A DNA stretch of 64,000 nucleotides from Nocardia cyriacigeorgica. GTDB lineage: Bacteria; Actinomycetota; Actinomycetes; Mycobacteriales; Mycobacteriaceae. A program made the translations under genes and the position numbers. The stretch lies in NCBI RefSeq assembly GCF_010858045.1, contig NZ_JAAGVC010000011.1:24909-88908 (forward strand). Direction: 5' to 3'. Positions 26,577 to 35,923 of the stretch are shown here, piece after piece. The notes under the pieces were generated by a model. That model did no database searches. It saw only the letters and a program-made list of their open reading frames with translations, and was not told the DNA's origin. Each line of letters opens with the position of its first letter. Within the stretch, counting starts at the first letter, position 1.

Positions 26577-27446
26577 TCAGACCAGATCGCGGCGGCGGAT
26601 CAGCCAGATCGTGGCCAGTACGAAGACGACGGTGTAGATCGTCAGCGCGAGCACGGATTCGGCTCGGGTCAGGATGTCGAGCACGCCGGGCGTCGGCGGG
26701 GCATCGGTGCTGCGCATGGCCCCCGCCAATGAACCGGCGGCGGTGCCTGGCAGCCGATCGGTGACCACCTCGATCGGGTCGAAAATGCCCGCGACGCCGC
26801 GCAGCAGATTCTCCACCACCAGCACCCAGACCAGCCCGAGACCGACGGCCAGCGCCGGACCACGCGCGATCGCGCCGATCAGCGCGCCCGCCAACGTCCA
26901 CATGCCCAGGATCAGGCTGCCGCTGACGATCCCGTCCAGCGAATGCCGCACCGAAGGCATCGCCACCGGCTGCGATTCACTACTCGCGATCAGCGAGGCA
27001 ACGCCGAGATCCACCGCGAAGGCGACGACCACCAGGCCCACCACCACGACCGCGAGGCAGAGCAGCGTCGCCGCGATCGCCACGATGCGCGAGGGCCCCT
27101 GAGTGAGCACGGTTTTCCAGGTTCCCCAGCCATAGCCGCTGCCGATTGCCAGCGCACCGAGAATCAGCATCAACGCCCCACCGAACATGGCCATGCCCTG
27201 CGTGAACACCTCCGGCACCGCGGCGGGCAGCAACTGCTGGAGCAGTTGGTCTTTCGGCAGTCCGTCCGACATCGAGGTCTGTTCGCCGGACCGGTAGGCC
27301 AGGTAGTTGAACAGGTAGGCGAAGGTCAGGTTCAGCAGGATCCAGGTGCCGAGAATGATCCAGAACGCGGGCCATTTCGTCAGCCGCAGCCGCTCGGCTC
27401 GCATACTGGCGATCAGATCCGATACCGCCGTGGTGCGCACACTCAT
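26577..27446 (-). CDS. ABC-2 type transporter permease
   Basis: 289-aa membrane subunit with six helices: one near residues 27-48, a pair around 100-165, one or two near 170-225 and a last one at 265-283. The N-terminal MRAERLRLTKWPAFWIIL is typical of ABC-2 permeases in Gram-positive drug or antimicrobial-peptide exporters. The ATG overlaps the ATPase stop by four bases, so the two form one exporter. Confidence 0.85.
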   Translation of the reverse strand: MSVRTTAVSDLIASMRAERLRLTKWPAFWIILGTWILLNLTFAYLFNYLAYRSGEQTSMSDGLPKDQLLQQLLPAAVPEVFTQGMAMFGGALMLILGALAIGSGYGWGTWKTVLTQGPSRIVAIAATLLCLAVVVVGLVVVAFAVDLGVASLIASSESQPVAMPSVRHSLDGIVSGSLILGMWTLAGALIGAIARGPALAVGLGLVWVLVVENLLRGVAGIFDPIEVVTDRLPGTAAGSLAGAMRSTDAPPTPGVLDILTRAESVLALTIYTVVFVLATIWLIRRRDLV

Positions 27447-28342
27447 CTCACTGCCTCCAGACCGGTCATCTCGAAGAACACTTCCTCGAGGGATTTCTCA
27501 TCGACGCGAAGTTCGAGCAGATCGGCGCCCGATTCGAGCACGGCGCGAGCGATTTTCGGCGCCGCGTCCGCGCCCGCCTCGATCCGGATGCCAGCCGCGG
27601 TGAGCGTCACCGGCTCGCCGAGCACCGCACGGATGGCCGGCACAGCGATGTCGGCGGGCGCGGCGCGAACCAACAAGGTCGCGGCGCCGCGCAATTCGGC
27701 CACAGTCGACTCGGCCAGCAGCCTGCCGCCGGAGATGACGCCGACCCGATCACAGATCTCCTGCACCTCGCTGAGCATGTGACTCGACAACAACACGGTG
27801 TGCCCGTCGGCGGCCAGATCCGTGATCAGCGAACGCATTTCCGCCATGCCCGCCGGATCGAGGCCGTTGGTCGGCTCGTCCAGGATCAGCAGATCCGGGC
27901 GCCCGAGCAGCGCGGCGCCGACACCGAGGCGCTGCTTCATGCCAAGGGAATAGGTGCGGTAGCGGTCGTCGGCGCGTCCGGCCAGGCCCACCCGCTGCAA
28001 GGCCTCGGCCACCTGCGCCCGGCCGAGGCCCCGGTAACGCGCCATGACCAGCAGGTTGTCCCGGCCCGAAAGGTACGGGTAGAAACCCGGCCCCTCGATC
28101 AGTACGCCGACGCGGCGCACCACCGTGGGATCGCCCGGTGCCTGACCGAGCACCGTCGCCGAACCGGAGCTCGGTGCGATCAGCCCGACGAGCATCCGCA
28201 ACGTCGTCGTCTTGCCCGCACCGTTGGGCCCGAGAAATCCGTAGATCTCGCCCGGCCGCACCCGCATATCCACCCGATCCACCGCGAGATGGGTGCCGTA
28301 CCGCTTGGTCAGCTTTGTGGTCACCACAATCGAATCCGTCAT
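27443..28342 (-). CDS. ABC exporter ATP-binding protein
   Basis: 299-aa ATPase of the DrrA/CcmA-like export class. Walker A GPNGAGKTT, signature YSLGMKQR and Walker B LLILDEPTNGLD are intact, with a C-terminal ~80-residue domain common in the class. The ATG at 28342 has GAGGAGGG upstream. It is divergent from the histidine kinase across a 187-bp region that carries the dyad shared with the SHOCT gene promoter, so it may be controlled by that two-component system. Confidence 0.9.
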   Translation of the reverse strand: MTDSIVVTTKLTKRYGTHLAVDRVDMRVRPGEIYGFLGPNGAGKTTTLRMLVGLIAPSSGSATVLGQAPGDPTVVRRVGVLIEGPGFYPYLSGRDNLLVMARYRGLGRAQVAEALQRVGLAGRADDRYRTYSLGMKQRLGVGAALLGRPDLLILDEPTNGLDPAGMAEMRSLITDLAADGHTVLLSSHMLSEVQEICDRVGVISGGRLLAESTVAELRGAATLLVRAAPADIAVPAIRAVLGEPVTLTAAGIRIEAGADAAPKIARAVLESGADLLELRVDEKSLEEVFFEMTGLEAVR

Positions 28343-28400
28343 GACCGAAACCCTCCTCGTCGTGGGCTGCGGCCACATCCGTCGCCGGACGCGGCTTCGG

Positions 28401-28420
28401 GTACGCCCGTTGACGTAGCG
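28401..28420. promoter_or_regulatory. candidate response-regulator box, copy 1
   Basis: GTACGCCCGTTGACGTAGCG contains the imperfect dyad TACGCC-N4-GACGTA (five of six pairs). It lies 59 bp upstream of the ABC exporter start. A 17/20 identical copy lies at 31063-31082, on the other side of the kinase/regulator pair, ahead of the SHOCT gene. Confidence 0.5.
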
Positions 28421-28448
28421 AGCCGGGCGGATGCGAGGGTGTGCACGG

Positions 28449-28469
28449 CGCGTATCCGGGAAATACGCG
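28449..28469. promoter_or_regulatory. inverted repeat upstream of the histidine kinase
   Basis: CGCGTAT (28449-28455) and ATACGCG (28463-28469) are perfect seven-base arms with a seven-base spacer, 60 bp before the preferred kinase start. It could be an operator for the kinase promoter; it shares the TACG core with the neighbouring dyad. Confidence 0.35.
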
Positions 28470-28529
28470 TCGGTACGGATGGATTCCGGCTACTGGGCGA
28501 ATAGGGTGCATAAGGTGCGGGAGTTCGGG

Positions 28530-30296
28530 ATGGCGGGTCGTGGCCTGGTCGGATGGGACTGGGGGGTGGCGCTTGTCGTCGCCGCGGTGCAGGTGTTCGG
28601 CGGGCGCGGAGCCAACTTCGGCCAGACCGGGGTGCGTTCCCTCGACGCCCTCGGCTACGCGCTGCTGCTGGTCGGGCCGGTCGCGCTGATCTTCCGCAGA
28701 TATGAGCCGCTGCCGGTCCTGTTCGTCACGCTCGCGGCATGCGTGAGCTATCTGTCGCTGGACTACGGCTACGGGCCGATCTTCATCTCGCTGGTGATCG
28801 CCTTCCTCACCGCGGCCACCCGCGGATCACGGTGGTGGACCTATCCCCTGGTGCCGCTCGGCTACCTGGTGATCGTGTGGCCGCTACCCGCCCTGCTGGG
28901 CCGCCCCACCGAGGTGTGGCAGATCTTCGGGTTGATGGCGTGGCTCGCGGTGCTGGTCGGCATCGCCGAGGGGATCCGCCAGCGCCAGGCGGTGCTCGAG
29001 GCGCGCAGGCAGCGAGCCGAAGCGGCGCGGCGCGACGAGGAAGCCCAGCGCAGGCGCCAGGCCAGCGAGGAGCGGCTGGCCATCGCCCGGGAGCTGCACG
29101 ACGTGCTGGCCCACAGTCTGTCGCTGATCAATGTGCAGGCGTCGGTGGCGCTGGAACTGTTCGACAAGAAACCGGAACAGGCCGCCTCCGCGTTGGCCGC
29201 CATCAAGGGCGCGAGCAAGGATGCGCTCGCCGAGGTACACACGCTGCTGCACACCATCCGCACCGGGAGCCCGGTCGGCGGCGAGGGCTCCGCGGCCGAG
29301 CCCGAGGCGATCCCGGACCCCGATCAGCGCGCCAGCCGAAGCCGCCGGCGGCGCGCGCGGGCCAGGCGGCGGCGCACCGAGATGCCGGGACCCGCACGGC
29401 GAGCCGATGCCCTCGGCGCCGATACCGGCACCATGGCCGAGGGCCAGGACCACTCCACGACCGAGCCAGAGCCGGCCGATCAGACCGCAGTACCGGCCGC
29501 GCCGCGCAGCCCCGCGCCGAGCATCGCCGATCTGGACGAACTGCTGCATCGCATCCGCGAAGCCGGGCTGACCGTGCACACCAGGGTGCTCGGCACCGTC
29601 GCGCCGCTGCCGAGCGTCATCGACGTGGCCGCCGCCAGGATCATCCAGGAGTCGCTGACCAATGTCGTGCGGCACGCGCCCGGCGCGGACGCCACCGTCA
29701 CCGTGCGCTACACCCCCGACTCGGTCGATTTCACCATCGACAACACCCGCCCCACCAGCGCGCCCGTCCGCACCGGGAGCACCGGCGGCAACGGGATCAT
29801 CGGGATGCGGGAACGGGCCCATGCGCTCGGCGGGGCGCTGACGGCAGGGCCGCGGCCGAGCGGAGGTTTCCGGGTCGCGGCGCGGTTGCCGGTGCGGCCC
29901 GCGACGTCGAGTGAGCGGGCGAACTCGACCTCGCCCGGTGCGAAAGCCGAGCGGGCCGGCGCAGCTGGGCAGGCGGCCGGCGACACGACCTCGGTGGGCG
30001 ACGCCTCCGGTCCGGCGCAGGACCGCCCGCCCGCGACGGGAACATCGCGTGCGCAACCACCCGCCGACCCGCCCGGCCGGAACGGCCGAGACCAGCCGCA
30101 GGGTTCGGCTCAGGACGAGGCCGACCCGGCGGCAGCCGCACGCGCGACCACGCAGCCGGGTCGGCCCTCCGGCCCCACCGCGGGCTCGAACTCAGCCATC
30201 CACCGGCAGCCCGCGCGCACCACAGCACCCTCGGGAGCCAACGGCCGGGCACACCCGGACCCGTCCGACGGCCACTGCGGAACGGAGCCGCGATGA
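28530..30296 (+). CDS. DesK/NarX-type sensor histidine kinase with long linker and C-terminal tail
   Basis: 588 aa from ATG 28530 (GGGAG six bases upstream; ATG 28479 is an alternative). The N-terminal ~145 residues hold about five transmembrane helices, then a coiled Arg/Glu-rich segment, the HisKA_3 domain with phospho-acceptor His190 in RELHDVLAHS, and a HATPase domain at ~370-455 (QESLTNVVRHA, GNGIIGMRER). Unusual are a ~90-residue charged, Arg-cluster linker between HisKA_3 and HATPase (about 245-335) and a ~130-residue disordered Ala/Pro/Ser-rich tail (about 459-588). Its stop overlaps the response regulator start. Confidence 0.9.
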   Translation: MAGRGLVGWDWGVALVVAAVQVFGGRGANFGQTGVRSLDALGYALLLVGPVALIFRRYEPLPVLFVTLAACVSYLSLDYGYGPIFISLVIAFLTAATRGSRWWTYPLVPLGYLVIVWPLPALLGRPTEVWQIFGLMAWLAVLVGIAEGIRQRQAVLEARRQRAEAARRDEEAQRRRQASEERLAIARELHDVLAHSLSLINVQASVALELFDKKPEQAASALAAIKGASKDALAEVHTLLHTIRTGSPVGGEGSAAEPEAIPDPDQRASRSRRRRARARRRRTEMPGPARRADALGADTGTMAEGQDHSTTEPEPADQTAVPAAPRSPAPSIADLDELLHRIREAGLTVHTRVLGTVAPLPSVIDVAAARIIQESLTNVVRHAPGADATVTVRYTPDSVDFTIDNTRPTSAPVRTGSTGGNGIIGMRERAHALGGALTAGPRPSGGFRVAARLPVRPATSSERANSTSPGAKAERAGAAGQAAGDTTSVGDASGPAQDRPPATGTSRAQPPADPPGRNGRDQPQGSAQDEADPAAAARATTQPGRPSGPTAGSNSAIHRQPARTTAPSGANGRAHPDPSDGHCGTEPR

Positions 30297-30955
30297 CCAT
30301 TCGGGTGCTGGTCGCCGACGATCAGGCGCTGGTGCGGGGAGGTTTCGTCGCCCTGCTCGACGCGCAGGACGGCATCGAGGTGGTCGGCGAGGCCGACAAC
30401 GGCGAACAGGCCGTGCGGATGACGCGCGCGCTCACCCCCGACGTGGTGCTGATGGATATCCGGATGCCGATCCTCGACGGCCTCGCCGCCACCCGCATGA
30501 TCGCCGACGATCCCAAACTGGCGGAGGTGAAGGTGGTCGTGCTGACCACCTTCGAACTGGACGAATACGTTTTCGAGGCGATGCGCTCGGGCGCCACCGG
30601 TTTCCTGGTCAAGCACACCGAGCCCGCCGACCTGGTGCGCGCGGTCCGCGTCGTCGCCGCCGGAGACGCGCTGCTGTCCCCCGGCGTCACCCGCCGCCTG
30701 ATCGCCGAATTCTCCGAACACGCCAAACAGCCCCCGCCCGCGACGTTTTCCGAGCTCACCGACCGTGAACGCGAGGTGCTCACCCTGGTCGCCGAGGGCC
30801 TCACCAACGCCGAAATAGGCGAACGCCTCTACATGAGCCCGGCCACCGCCCGCACCCACGTCAGCCGCATCCTCACCAAGCTGAACGCCCGCGACCGCAC
30901 CCAACTGGTGGTCCTGGCCTACGAATCCGGCCTGGTGCGCCCGGGCTGGCAGTAA
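30293..30955 (+). CDS. NarL/FixJ family response regulator
   Basis: 220 aa with a receiver domain (phospho-acceptor Asp55 in VVLMDIRMP, switch region VVLTTFELDEYVFEA, conserved Lys in FLVKHTEP) and a C-terminal LuxR helix-turn-helix (LTDREREVLTLVAEGLTNAEIGERLYMSPATARTHV region, residues ~153-187). ATGA overlap couples it to the kinase. It probably binds the two similar dyads flanking the pair and controls the divergent ABC exporter and the SHOCT gene. Confidence 0.94.
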   Translation: MTIRVLVADDQALVRGGFVALLDAQDGIEVVGEADNGEQAVRMTRALTPDVVLMDIRMPILDGLAATRMIADDPKLAEVKVVVLTTFELDEYVFEAMRSGATGFLVKHTEPADLVRAVRVVAAGDALLSPGVTRRLIAEFSEHAKQPPPATFSELTDREREVLTLVAEGLTNAEIGERLYMSPATARTHVSRILTKLNARDRTQLVVLAYESGLVRPGWQ

Positions 30956-31062
30956 AACCGGGTTGTCGGCGGGTGATGCTGGCCCGGCTACGGCCTCTGG
31001 CTCCGGTCTGCCGGATAGCCGACGCGACGCAGCCGGGGTGATCGTGCGGATCTGCCGTTCCC

Positions 31063-31082
31063 GTACGCCCGCAGACGTAGTG
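31063..31082. promoter_or_regulatory. candidate response-regulator box, copy 2
   Basis: GTACGCCCGCAGACGTAGTG carries the dyad TACGCC-N4-GACGTA and is 17/20 identical to 28401-28420. It ends 56 bp before the SHOCT gene start. Confidence 0.5.
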
Positions 31083-31138
31083 GAAGCAGGAACGCGCGAC
31101 CGATGTGGTCACGGTGCTCGCGGGCGCACTCTCGTGGC

Positions 31139-31396
31139 ATGACCACTTACCTGACACCTGAAACCGCCACGCTGCTCGCCGACCATTACGACGGCGGTTG
31201 GCATCCCTGGCCGTTCTTCTGGATCTTCCCGCTGCTGTTCTGGATCACCGTGATCGTGATCGCCGTGGTGCTGACGCGGACCAGGTTCCGGCGCGACAGC
31301 GGAGTCGGTGCGTTGCGGAATTCGTTCGCTCGCGGCGAGATCACCGAGGCGCAATACCGCGAACGACTGGCGGTGCTACGCGAAACCCGAAGGTGA
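31139..31396 (+). CDS. small SHOCT-domain membrane protein
   Basis: 85 aa: a short N-terminal segment, a Trp/Phe-rich transmembrane helix at about residues 20-43, a basic stretch, and a C-terminal SHOCT-like motif (LRNSFARGEITEAQYRERLAVL). Such proteins are often accessory partners of envelope-stress or kinase systems. It follows the response regulator by 183 bp and has its own dyad upstream. Confidence 0.8.
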   Translation: MTTYLTPETATLLADHYDGGWHPWPFFWIFPLLFWITVIVIAVVLTRTRFRRDSGVGALRNSFARGEITEAQYRERLAVLRETRR

Positions 31397-31453
31397 CCTG
31401 CCCGCACCCACAACCCGCCGGCGCGCACGGAACATCGTCCACCCGCAGACGAG

Positions 31454-31487
31454 CACGGGCCCGCTCCCATCAGGAAGCGGGCCCGTG
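31454..31487. terminator. bidirectional hairpin between SHOCT gene and clpC1
   Basis: CACGGGCCCGCT (31454-31465) and AGCGGGCCCGTG (31476-31487) are perfect 12-base arms around a ten-base loop, midway between two convergent genes. It should end both transcripts. Confidence 0.75.
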
Positions 31488-31499
31488 TCGACTCGGTTG

Positions 31500-34055
31500 T
31501 TACTCGCCGGAGGCGGCCTCGGTGGTGCCTTCGGCGGCGCCGGTCAGCACGACCTCGGGCTTCTCCTCGGCGGCGGCCTTGGTCAGCTTCGCCTTGGGGG
31601 TGAAGGTGAACTTGGCGTCCTCGCCGGAGCCTTCGCCGTCCCAGCCCTCGACGTCGACCGTGACGACCTGGCCGGGGCCGATCTCGCCGAACAGGATCTT
31701 CTCCGAGAGCTGATCCTCGATCTCGCGCTGGATGGTGCGGCGCAGCGGCCGGGCACCGAGCACGGGATCGAAGCCGCGCTTGGCCAGCAGGCTCTTGGCG
31801 GAATCGGTGAGCTCCATCGCCATGTCCTTGTTCTTCAACTGGACACCGACGCGGTTGATCATCAGATCCACCATCTCCACGATCTGCTCGGTGGTGAGCT
31901 GGTGGAAGACGATGACGTCGTCGATGCGGTTGAGGAACTCGGGCCGGAAGTGCTTCTTCAGCTCGTCGTTGACCTTGAGCTTCATCCGCTCGTAGTTCGA
32001 GCCCTCGGCGTTGGACTGCGAGAAGCCCAGGCCCACGGCCTTCGAGATGTCGGAGGTACCCAGGTTCGAGGTGAAGATCAGCACCGTGTTCTTGAAGTCG
32101 ACGGTGCGTCCCTGGCCGTCGGTGAGACGGCCGTCCTCGAGCACCTGCAACAGGGTGTTGTAGATCTCCTGGTGCGCCTTCTCGATCTCGTCGAACAGCA
32201 CCACCGAGAACGGCTTGCGGCGCACCTTCTCGGTGAGCTGGCCGCCCTCCTCGTAGCCCACGTAGCCCGGAGGGGCACCGAAGAGCCGCGAGGCGGTGAA
32301 GCGGTCGTGGAACTCGCCCATGTCGATCTGGATGAGCGCGTCGTCGTCGCCGAACAGGAAGTTCGCCAGCGCCTTGGACAGCTCGGTCTTACCGACACCG
32401 GACGGGCCGGCGAAGATGAACGAACCGGACGGACGCTTCGGATCCTTCAGGCCGGCGCGGGTGCGGCGGATGGCCTTGGATACGGCCTTGACCGCATCCT
32501 CCTGGCCGATGATCCGCTTGTGCAGCTCGTCCTCCATGCGGAGCAGACGGGTGGTCTCCTCCTCGGTGAGCTTGAAGACGGGGATACCGGTCCAGTTGGC
32601 CAGCACCTCGGCGATCTGCTCGTCGTCGACCTCGGCCACGACGTCCAGATCACCGGAGCGCCACTGCTTCTCCCGCTCGGCACGCTTGGCGACGAGCTGC
32701 TTCTCCTTGTCGCGCAGACGCGCGGCCTTCTCGAAGTCCTGCGCGTCGATCGCGCTTTCCTTCTCGCGACGGGCGTCGGCGATCTTGTCGTCGAACTCGC
32801 GCAGGTCCGGCGGTGCGGTCATGCGGCGGATGCGCATGCGGGCGCCGGCCTCGTCGATCAGGTCGATGGCCTTGTCCGGCAGGAACCGGTCGTTGATGTA
32901 GCGGTCGGCCAGCGTGGCGGCCGCGACCAGGGCACCGTCGGTGATGGAGACCCGGTGGTGCGCCTCGTAGCGGTCGCGCAGACCCTTGAGGATGTTGATG
33001 GTGTGCTCGACGGTCGGCTCGCCCACCTGGACCGGCTGGAACCGGCGCTCCAGGGCGGCGTCCTTCTCGATGTACTTGCGGTACTCGTCGAGGGTGGTGG
33101 CGCCGATGGTCTGGAGCTCGCCGCGGGCCAGCTTCGGCTTCAGGATCGAGGCGGCGTCGATCGCGCCCTCGGCGGCACCCGCGCCGACGAGCGTGTGCAG
33201 CTCGTCGATGAACAGGATGATGTCGCCGCGGGTGTTGATCTCCTTGAGCACCTTCTTCAGGCGCTCTTCGAAATCACCGCGGTAGCGGCTGCCCGCGACC
33301 AGGGAACCCAGGTCGAGGGTGTAGAGCTGCTTGTCCTTGAGCGTCTCGGGAACCTCGCCGTTGACGATGGCCTGGGCCAGGCCCTCCACCACGGCGGTCT
33401 TACCGACACCGGGCTCACCGATCAGCACCGGGTTGTTCTTGGTGCGGCGGCTGAGCACCTGCATGACCCGCTCGATTTCCTTCGAGCGGCCGATGACCGG
33501 GTCGAGCTTGCCCTCGAGCGCGGCCTGGGTGAGATTGCGGCCGAACTGGTCGAGCACCAGCGAGGTGGACGGGGTACCGGTCTCACCACGGGCACCGGAC
33601 TCGACCGGCTCCTTGCCCTGGTAACCGGACAGCAGCTGGATGACCTGCTGACGCACCCGGTTGAGATCGGCGCCTAGCTTGACCAGCACCTGGGCCGCCA
33701 CGCCCTCACCCTCGCGGATGAGGCCGAGCAGGATGTGCTCGGTGCCGATGTAGTTGTGGCCGAGTTGCAGGGCCTCGCGCAGGCTCAGCTCCAGCACCTT
33801 CTTGGGGCGCGGGGTGAACGGGATGTGCCCGGACGGGGCCTGCTGGCCCTGCCCGATGATCTCCTCCACCTGGCTGCGCACGCCTTCCAGCGAAATGCCG
33901 AGCGACTCCAGCGACTTGGCCGCGACGCCCTCACCCTCGTGGATCAGCCCCAGCAGGATGTGCTCGGTGCCGATGTAGTTGTGGTTGAGCATCCGGGCCT
34001 CTTCTTGGGCCAGGACAACGACGCGCCTCGCGCGGTCGGTGAACCTCTCGAACAT
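31500..34055 (-). CDS. clpC1: ATP-dependent Clp protease ATPase subunit ClpC1
   Basis: 851-aa AAA+ unfoldase that feeds substrates to ClpP1P2; essential in mycobacteria and the target of cyclomarin and ecumicin. It has the Clp-N repeat domain (residues 1-150, start [20 protein letters not shown]), first Walker A GEPGVGKT, the UVR-containing middle domain, second Walker A GPSGVGKT and the LGF-type ClpP-docking region (VGLGFS). ATG 34055 follows GAGGGAG; longer readings lack support. Gene order to lsr2 is interrupted here by three extra genes. Confidence 0.97.
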   Translation of the reverse strand: MFERFTDRARRVVVLAQEEARMLNHNYIGTEHILLGLIHEGEGVAAKSLESLGISLEGVRSQVEEIIGQGQQAPSGHIPFTPRPKKVLELSLREALQLGHNYIGTEHILLGLIREGEGVAAQVLVKLGADLNRVRQQVIQLLSGYQGKEPVESGARGETGTPSTSLVLDQFGRNLTQAALEGKLDPVIGRSKEIERVMQVLSRRTKNNPVLIGEPGVGKTAVVEGLAQAIVNGEVPETLKDKQLYTLDLGSLVAGSRYRGDFEERLKKVLKEINTRGDIILFIDELHTLVGAGAAEGAIDAASILKPKLARGELQTIGATTLDEYRKYIEKDAALERRFQPVQVGEPTVEHTINILKGLRDRYEAHHRVSITDGALVAAATLADRYINDRFLPDKAIDLIDEAGARMRIRRMTAPPDLREFDDKIADARREKESAIDAQDFEKAARLRDKEKQLVAKRAEREKQWRSGDLDVVAEVDDEQIAEVLANWTGIPVFKLTEEETTRLLRMEDELHKRIIGQEDAVKAVSKAIRRTRAGLKDPKRPSGSFIFAGPSGVGKTELSKALANFLFGDDDALIQIDMGEFHDRFTASRLFGAPPGYVGYEEGGQLTEKVRRKPFSVVLFDEIEKAHQEIYNTLLQVLEDGRLTDGQGRTVDFKNTVLIFTSNLGTSDISKAVGLGFSQSNAEGSNYERMKLKVNDELKKHFRPEFLNRIDDVIVFHQLTTEQIVEMVDLMINRVGVQLKNKDMAMELTDSAKSLLAKRGFDPVLGARPLRRTIQREIEDQLSEKILFGEIGPGQVVTVDVEGWDGEGSGEDAKFTFTPKAKLTKAAAEEKPEVVLTGAAEGTTEAASGE

Positions 34056-34332
34056 CGCTCCCTCACTCTCCTGCTCCGACATTCTGGCAACAGACGCCGC
34101 AGTGTGCTGTCGAACAAACCTGGGCGCCAAACCCGACGAACCTAGCCGTCAGCCTGCCATGAAGCCCGGGGGTTGCGGCCCCCGCCTCCACTCTAGTTGG
34201 CGGAGGATTCCGCCGCCGCCGGTCCACCCTATTGCCGACCGGCGACAGCACGGTCATTCACTCATAACGTGGCTGTTCCCGGTTTCGTTTCCGATGCGGT
34301 TTTGCCCTCAGCGAACATCGCCGATCGGGCGC

Positions 34333-35265
34333 TCAGCCGGTGAACGGCGCCACGAAATGGCACGGAACTTCCCGGGGATGGGCAGGGTCGAGGGCGTTGA
34401 GCACGTGCGCCGCGGCCCGCGGGCTGCCCGCGATACCGAGATGTTCGGAGTAATCCTGCGCGCAACCGTGCTGGACGACGATGTTGGTGACGTTCGGCCC
34501 CGGCGGCACCGCCGAGGTGTAGGGCACCACGATCTCCTCCATATTGCCCACGATATTGGTGTAGGTCACGCCGGGGTGGTAGATACCGTCGGCATTGAGT
34601 TCGGCCAGGAACGGCCCGCCTGCGGGCATCTGCGCACAGGCCAGGCACGGGATCGAGTTCCAGGCCTCGCCCAGCCCGACCGCGCGGGCGAAGGCGGCCA
34701 CATCGGCCATGCCGAAGGCGGTGGTGCCGAGCCATGGCACCGCGAGCGAGACGATCTTGTCCACCTTGTCCGCCCCACCGAGCCGTTTGACCAGGTAATT
34801 GGCGACCAGCCCGCCCTGCGAATGGGCGACGACATCGACCTGCTCGGCGCCGGTGGCGGCGAGCACCCGGTCGACGAAGGCGCCGAACTCGGCGGCGTTG
34901 TCCTGGATCGGCATCATGCCGCCGAGCGCCGACAGCGGCCAGGGCAGGTCGTATGCGCCGTAGGTGAGCGCGTAGACGCAGTAGCCCTCGTTGGCCAGCA
35001 GTGCGACGTAGGTGCCCCAGTTGGTCTGCGCGCCGCCGCCGGTGCCGTGCGCCAGCACCACCGGGTTGGGATGTTCGGCGGTGGGACGGCAGGACCAATC
35101 GTTGGAGCCGGGCAGCGAGCCGCCGGGGTTGGTCAGTTCGCCGGGGATGCCGGCGAAGAAGTTGTAGACGACCGGATATCGCTCGGCCTGCGCCGCCCCC
35201 GCCGAGCTGACCCACAGCGCGGCGAGGACGGCGACGATGACGGCGGTGACGGGTGCTCGGCGCAT
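34333..35265 (-). CDS. secreted lipase/esterase of the lipase class 2 (EstA) family
   Basis: 310-aa secreted alpha/beta hydrolase. The signal peptide ends AQA at residue 27. The oxyanion segment LAHGTGGGAQTNWG precedes the nucleophile motif AHSQGG, and His in IVVQHGCAQDYSEH near the C-terminus can complete the triad. Four to six Cys suggest disulfides. The start at 35265 follows GGGAGGGG. KstR-like palindromes lie upstream. It is inserted between clpC1 and lsr2, absent from that place in M. tuberculosis. Confidence 0.87.
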   Translation of the reverse strand: MRRAPVTAVIVAVLAALWVSSAGAAQAERYPVVYNFFAGIPGELTNPGGSLPGSNDWSCRPTAEHPNPVVLAHGTGGGAQTNWGTYVALLANEGYCVYALTYGAYDLPWPLSALGGMMPIQDNAAEFGAFVDRVLAATGAEQVDVVAHSQGGLVANYLVKRLGGADKVDKIVSLAVPWLGTTAFGMADVAAFARAVGLGEAWNSIPCLACAQMPAGGPFLAELNADGIYHPGVTYTNIVGNMEEIVVPYTSAVPPGPNVTNIVVQHGCAQDYSEHLGIAGSPRAAAHVLNALDPAHPREVPCHFVAPFTG

Positions 35266-35281
35266 GACCCCTCCCAATTTC

Positions 35282-35295
35282 TGTAACGCGTTCCA
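35282..35295. promoter_or_regulatory. KstR-like operator upstream of the lipase
   Basis: TGTAACGCGTTCCA fits the published KstR motif TNNAACNNGTTNNA at every fixed position. It sits 17 bp before the lipase ATG. GCGTTC-CA-GAACGC (35288-35301) overlaps it as a second perfect dyad. KstR represses cholesterol and lipid catabolism genes in this order of bacteria. Confidence 0.5.
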
Positions 35296-35329
35296 GAACG
35301 CTACGTAGTGACCAGCGCCGATGGGGCCG

Positions 35330-35923
35330 TTACTGACGGGTAGGTTCTGAAACGAGTTCCGCTCGGGCCGGGGCCTGCGCGACCGCGACACCCGGCTGCG
35401 CGGGCAGCGCCGCGGCATCGTCGCGGCCCTGCTGCAGACCCGCGCTGAACAGCGCGCCCGTCAGCACCAGGAACGCCAGCGTGTGCAGCACCGCGCGCAC
35501 GATATTCCAACGCACCCAAGCGGATTCGAACTCCGCGCGCACCGCCGCCGGATCCGCGACGGCCCCTGGATCGCCCGCCGCCATCAACTGATCATTGAGC
35601 GGGACGTTGAGCGCGATGGTCACCGCGAACGCGATCACGTTGAGTACCAACGCGACTGCGATCCACAGCAGCGTCATCCTGCGGTCCGCGCCCAGATGCA
35701 GCAGCGCCGCGAGCACGGTGAACCCGACCGTGCCGAGGAACCCGATCATGAAGGCGGGGTTGATGATCACGACATTGATCTTCTGCATGGTCTCGATCAA
35801 CGCGCGATCGTCCATCCGGGCCAGCGCGGGCATCACCGAGATCGCGTACGCGTAGAAAACCCCCGCGATCAATCCGGTCGCCAGTGTTGCCGCCACCAGC
35901 GCGACGATTCGCCCTACCGACAT
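35330..35923 (-). CDS. DUF1772 (anthrone oxygenase-like) membrane protein
   Basis: 197 aa with four transmembrane helices and the DUF1772 pattern: an N-terminal GVFYAYAISVMPAL, a middle NVVIINPAFM and NVPLNDQL, and a conserved W...RWNIVRAVLHTLAF near the end. The family includes anthrone oxygenases and noxB-like proteins, but most members are uncharacterised. ATG 35923 has GGAG upstream. It precedes the lipase by 64 bp on the same strand. Confidence 0.82.
   Translation of the reverse strand: MSVGRIVALVAATLATGLIAGVFYAYAISVMPALARMDDRALIETMQKINVVIINPAFMIGFLGTVGFTVLAALLHLGADRRMTLLWIAVALVLNVIAFAVTIALNVPLNDQLMAAGDPGAVADPAAVRAEFESAWVRWNIVRAVLHTLAFLVLTGALFSAGLQQGRDDAAALPAQPGVAVAQAPARAELVSEPTRQ
35348..35361. 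promoter_or_regulatory. second, imperfect KstR-like site
   Basis: TGAAACGAGTTCCG matches TNNAACNNGTTNNA except the last base. It lies inside the 3' end of the upstream DUF1772 gene, 83 bp from the lipase start, so it may be chance or a secondary site. Confidence 0.3.

Noticed and set aside
28479..28530. Upstream ATG of the histidine kinase at 28479
   Set aside because: Lacks a ribosome-binding site, while ATG 28530 has GGGAG at proper spacing; kept only as an alternative.
31308..33677. 789-codon plus-strand open frame opposite clpC1
   Set aside because: Shadow of clpC1; the product is low-complexity Leu/Gly/Val/Asp-rich with no family resemblance.
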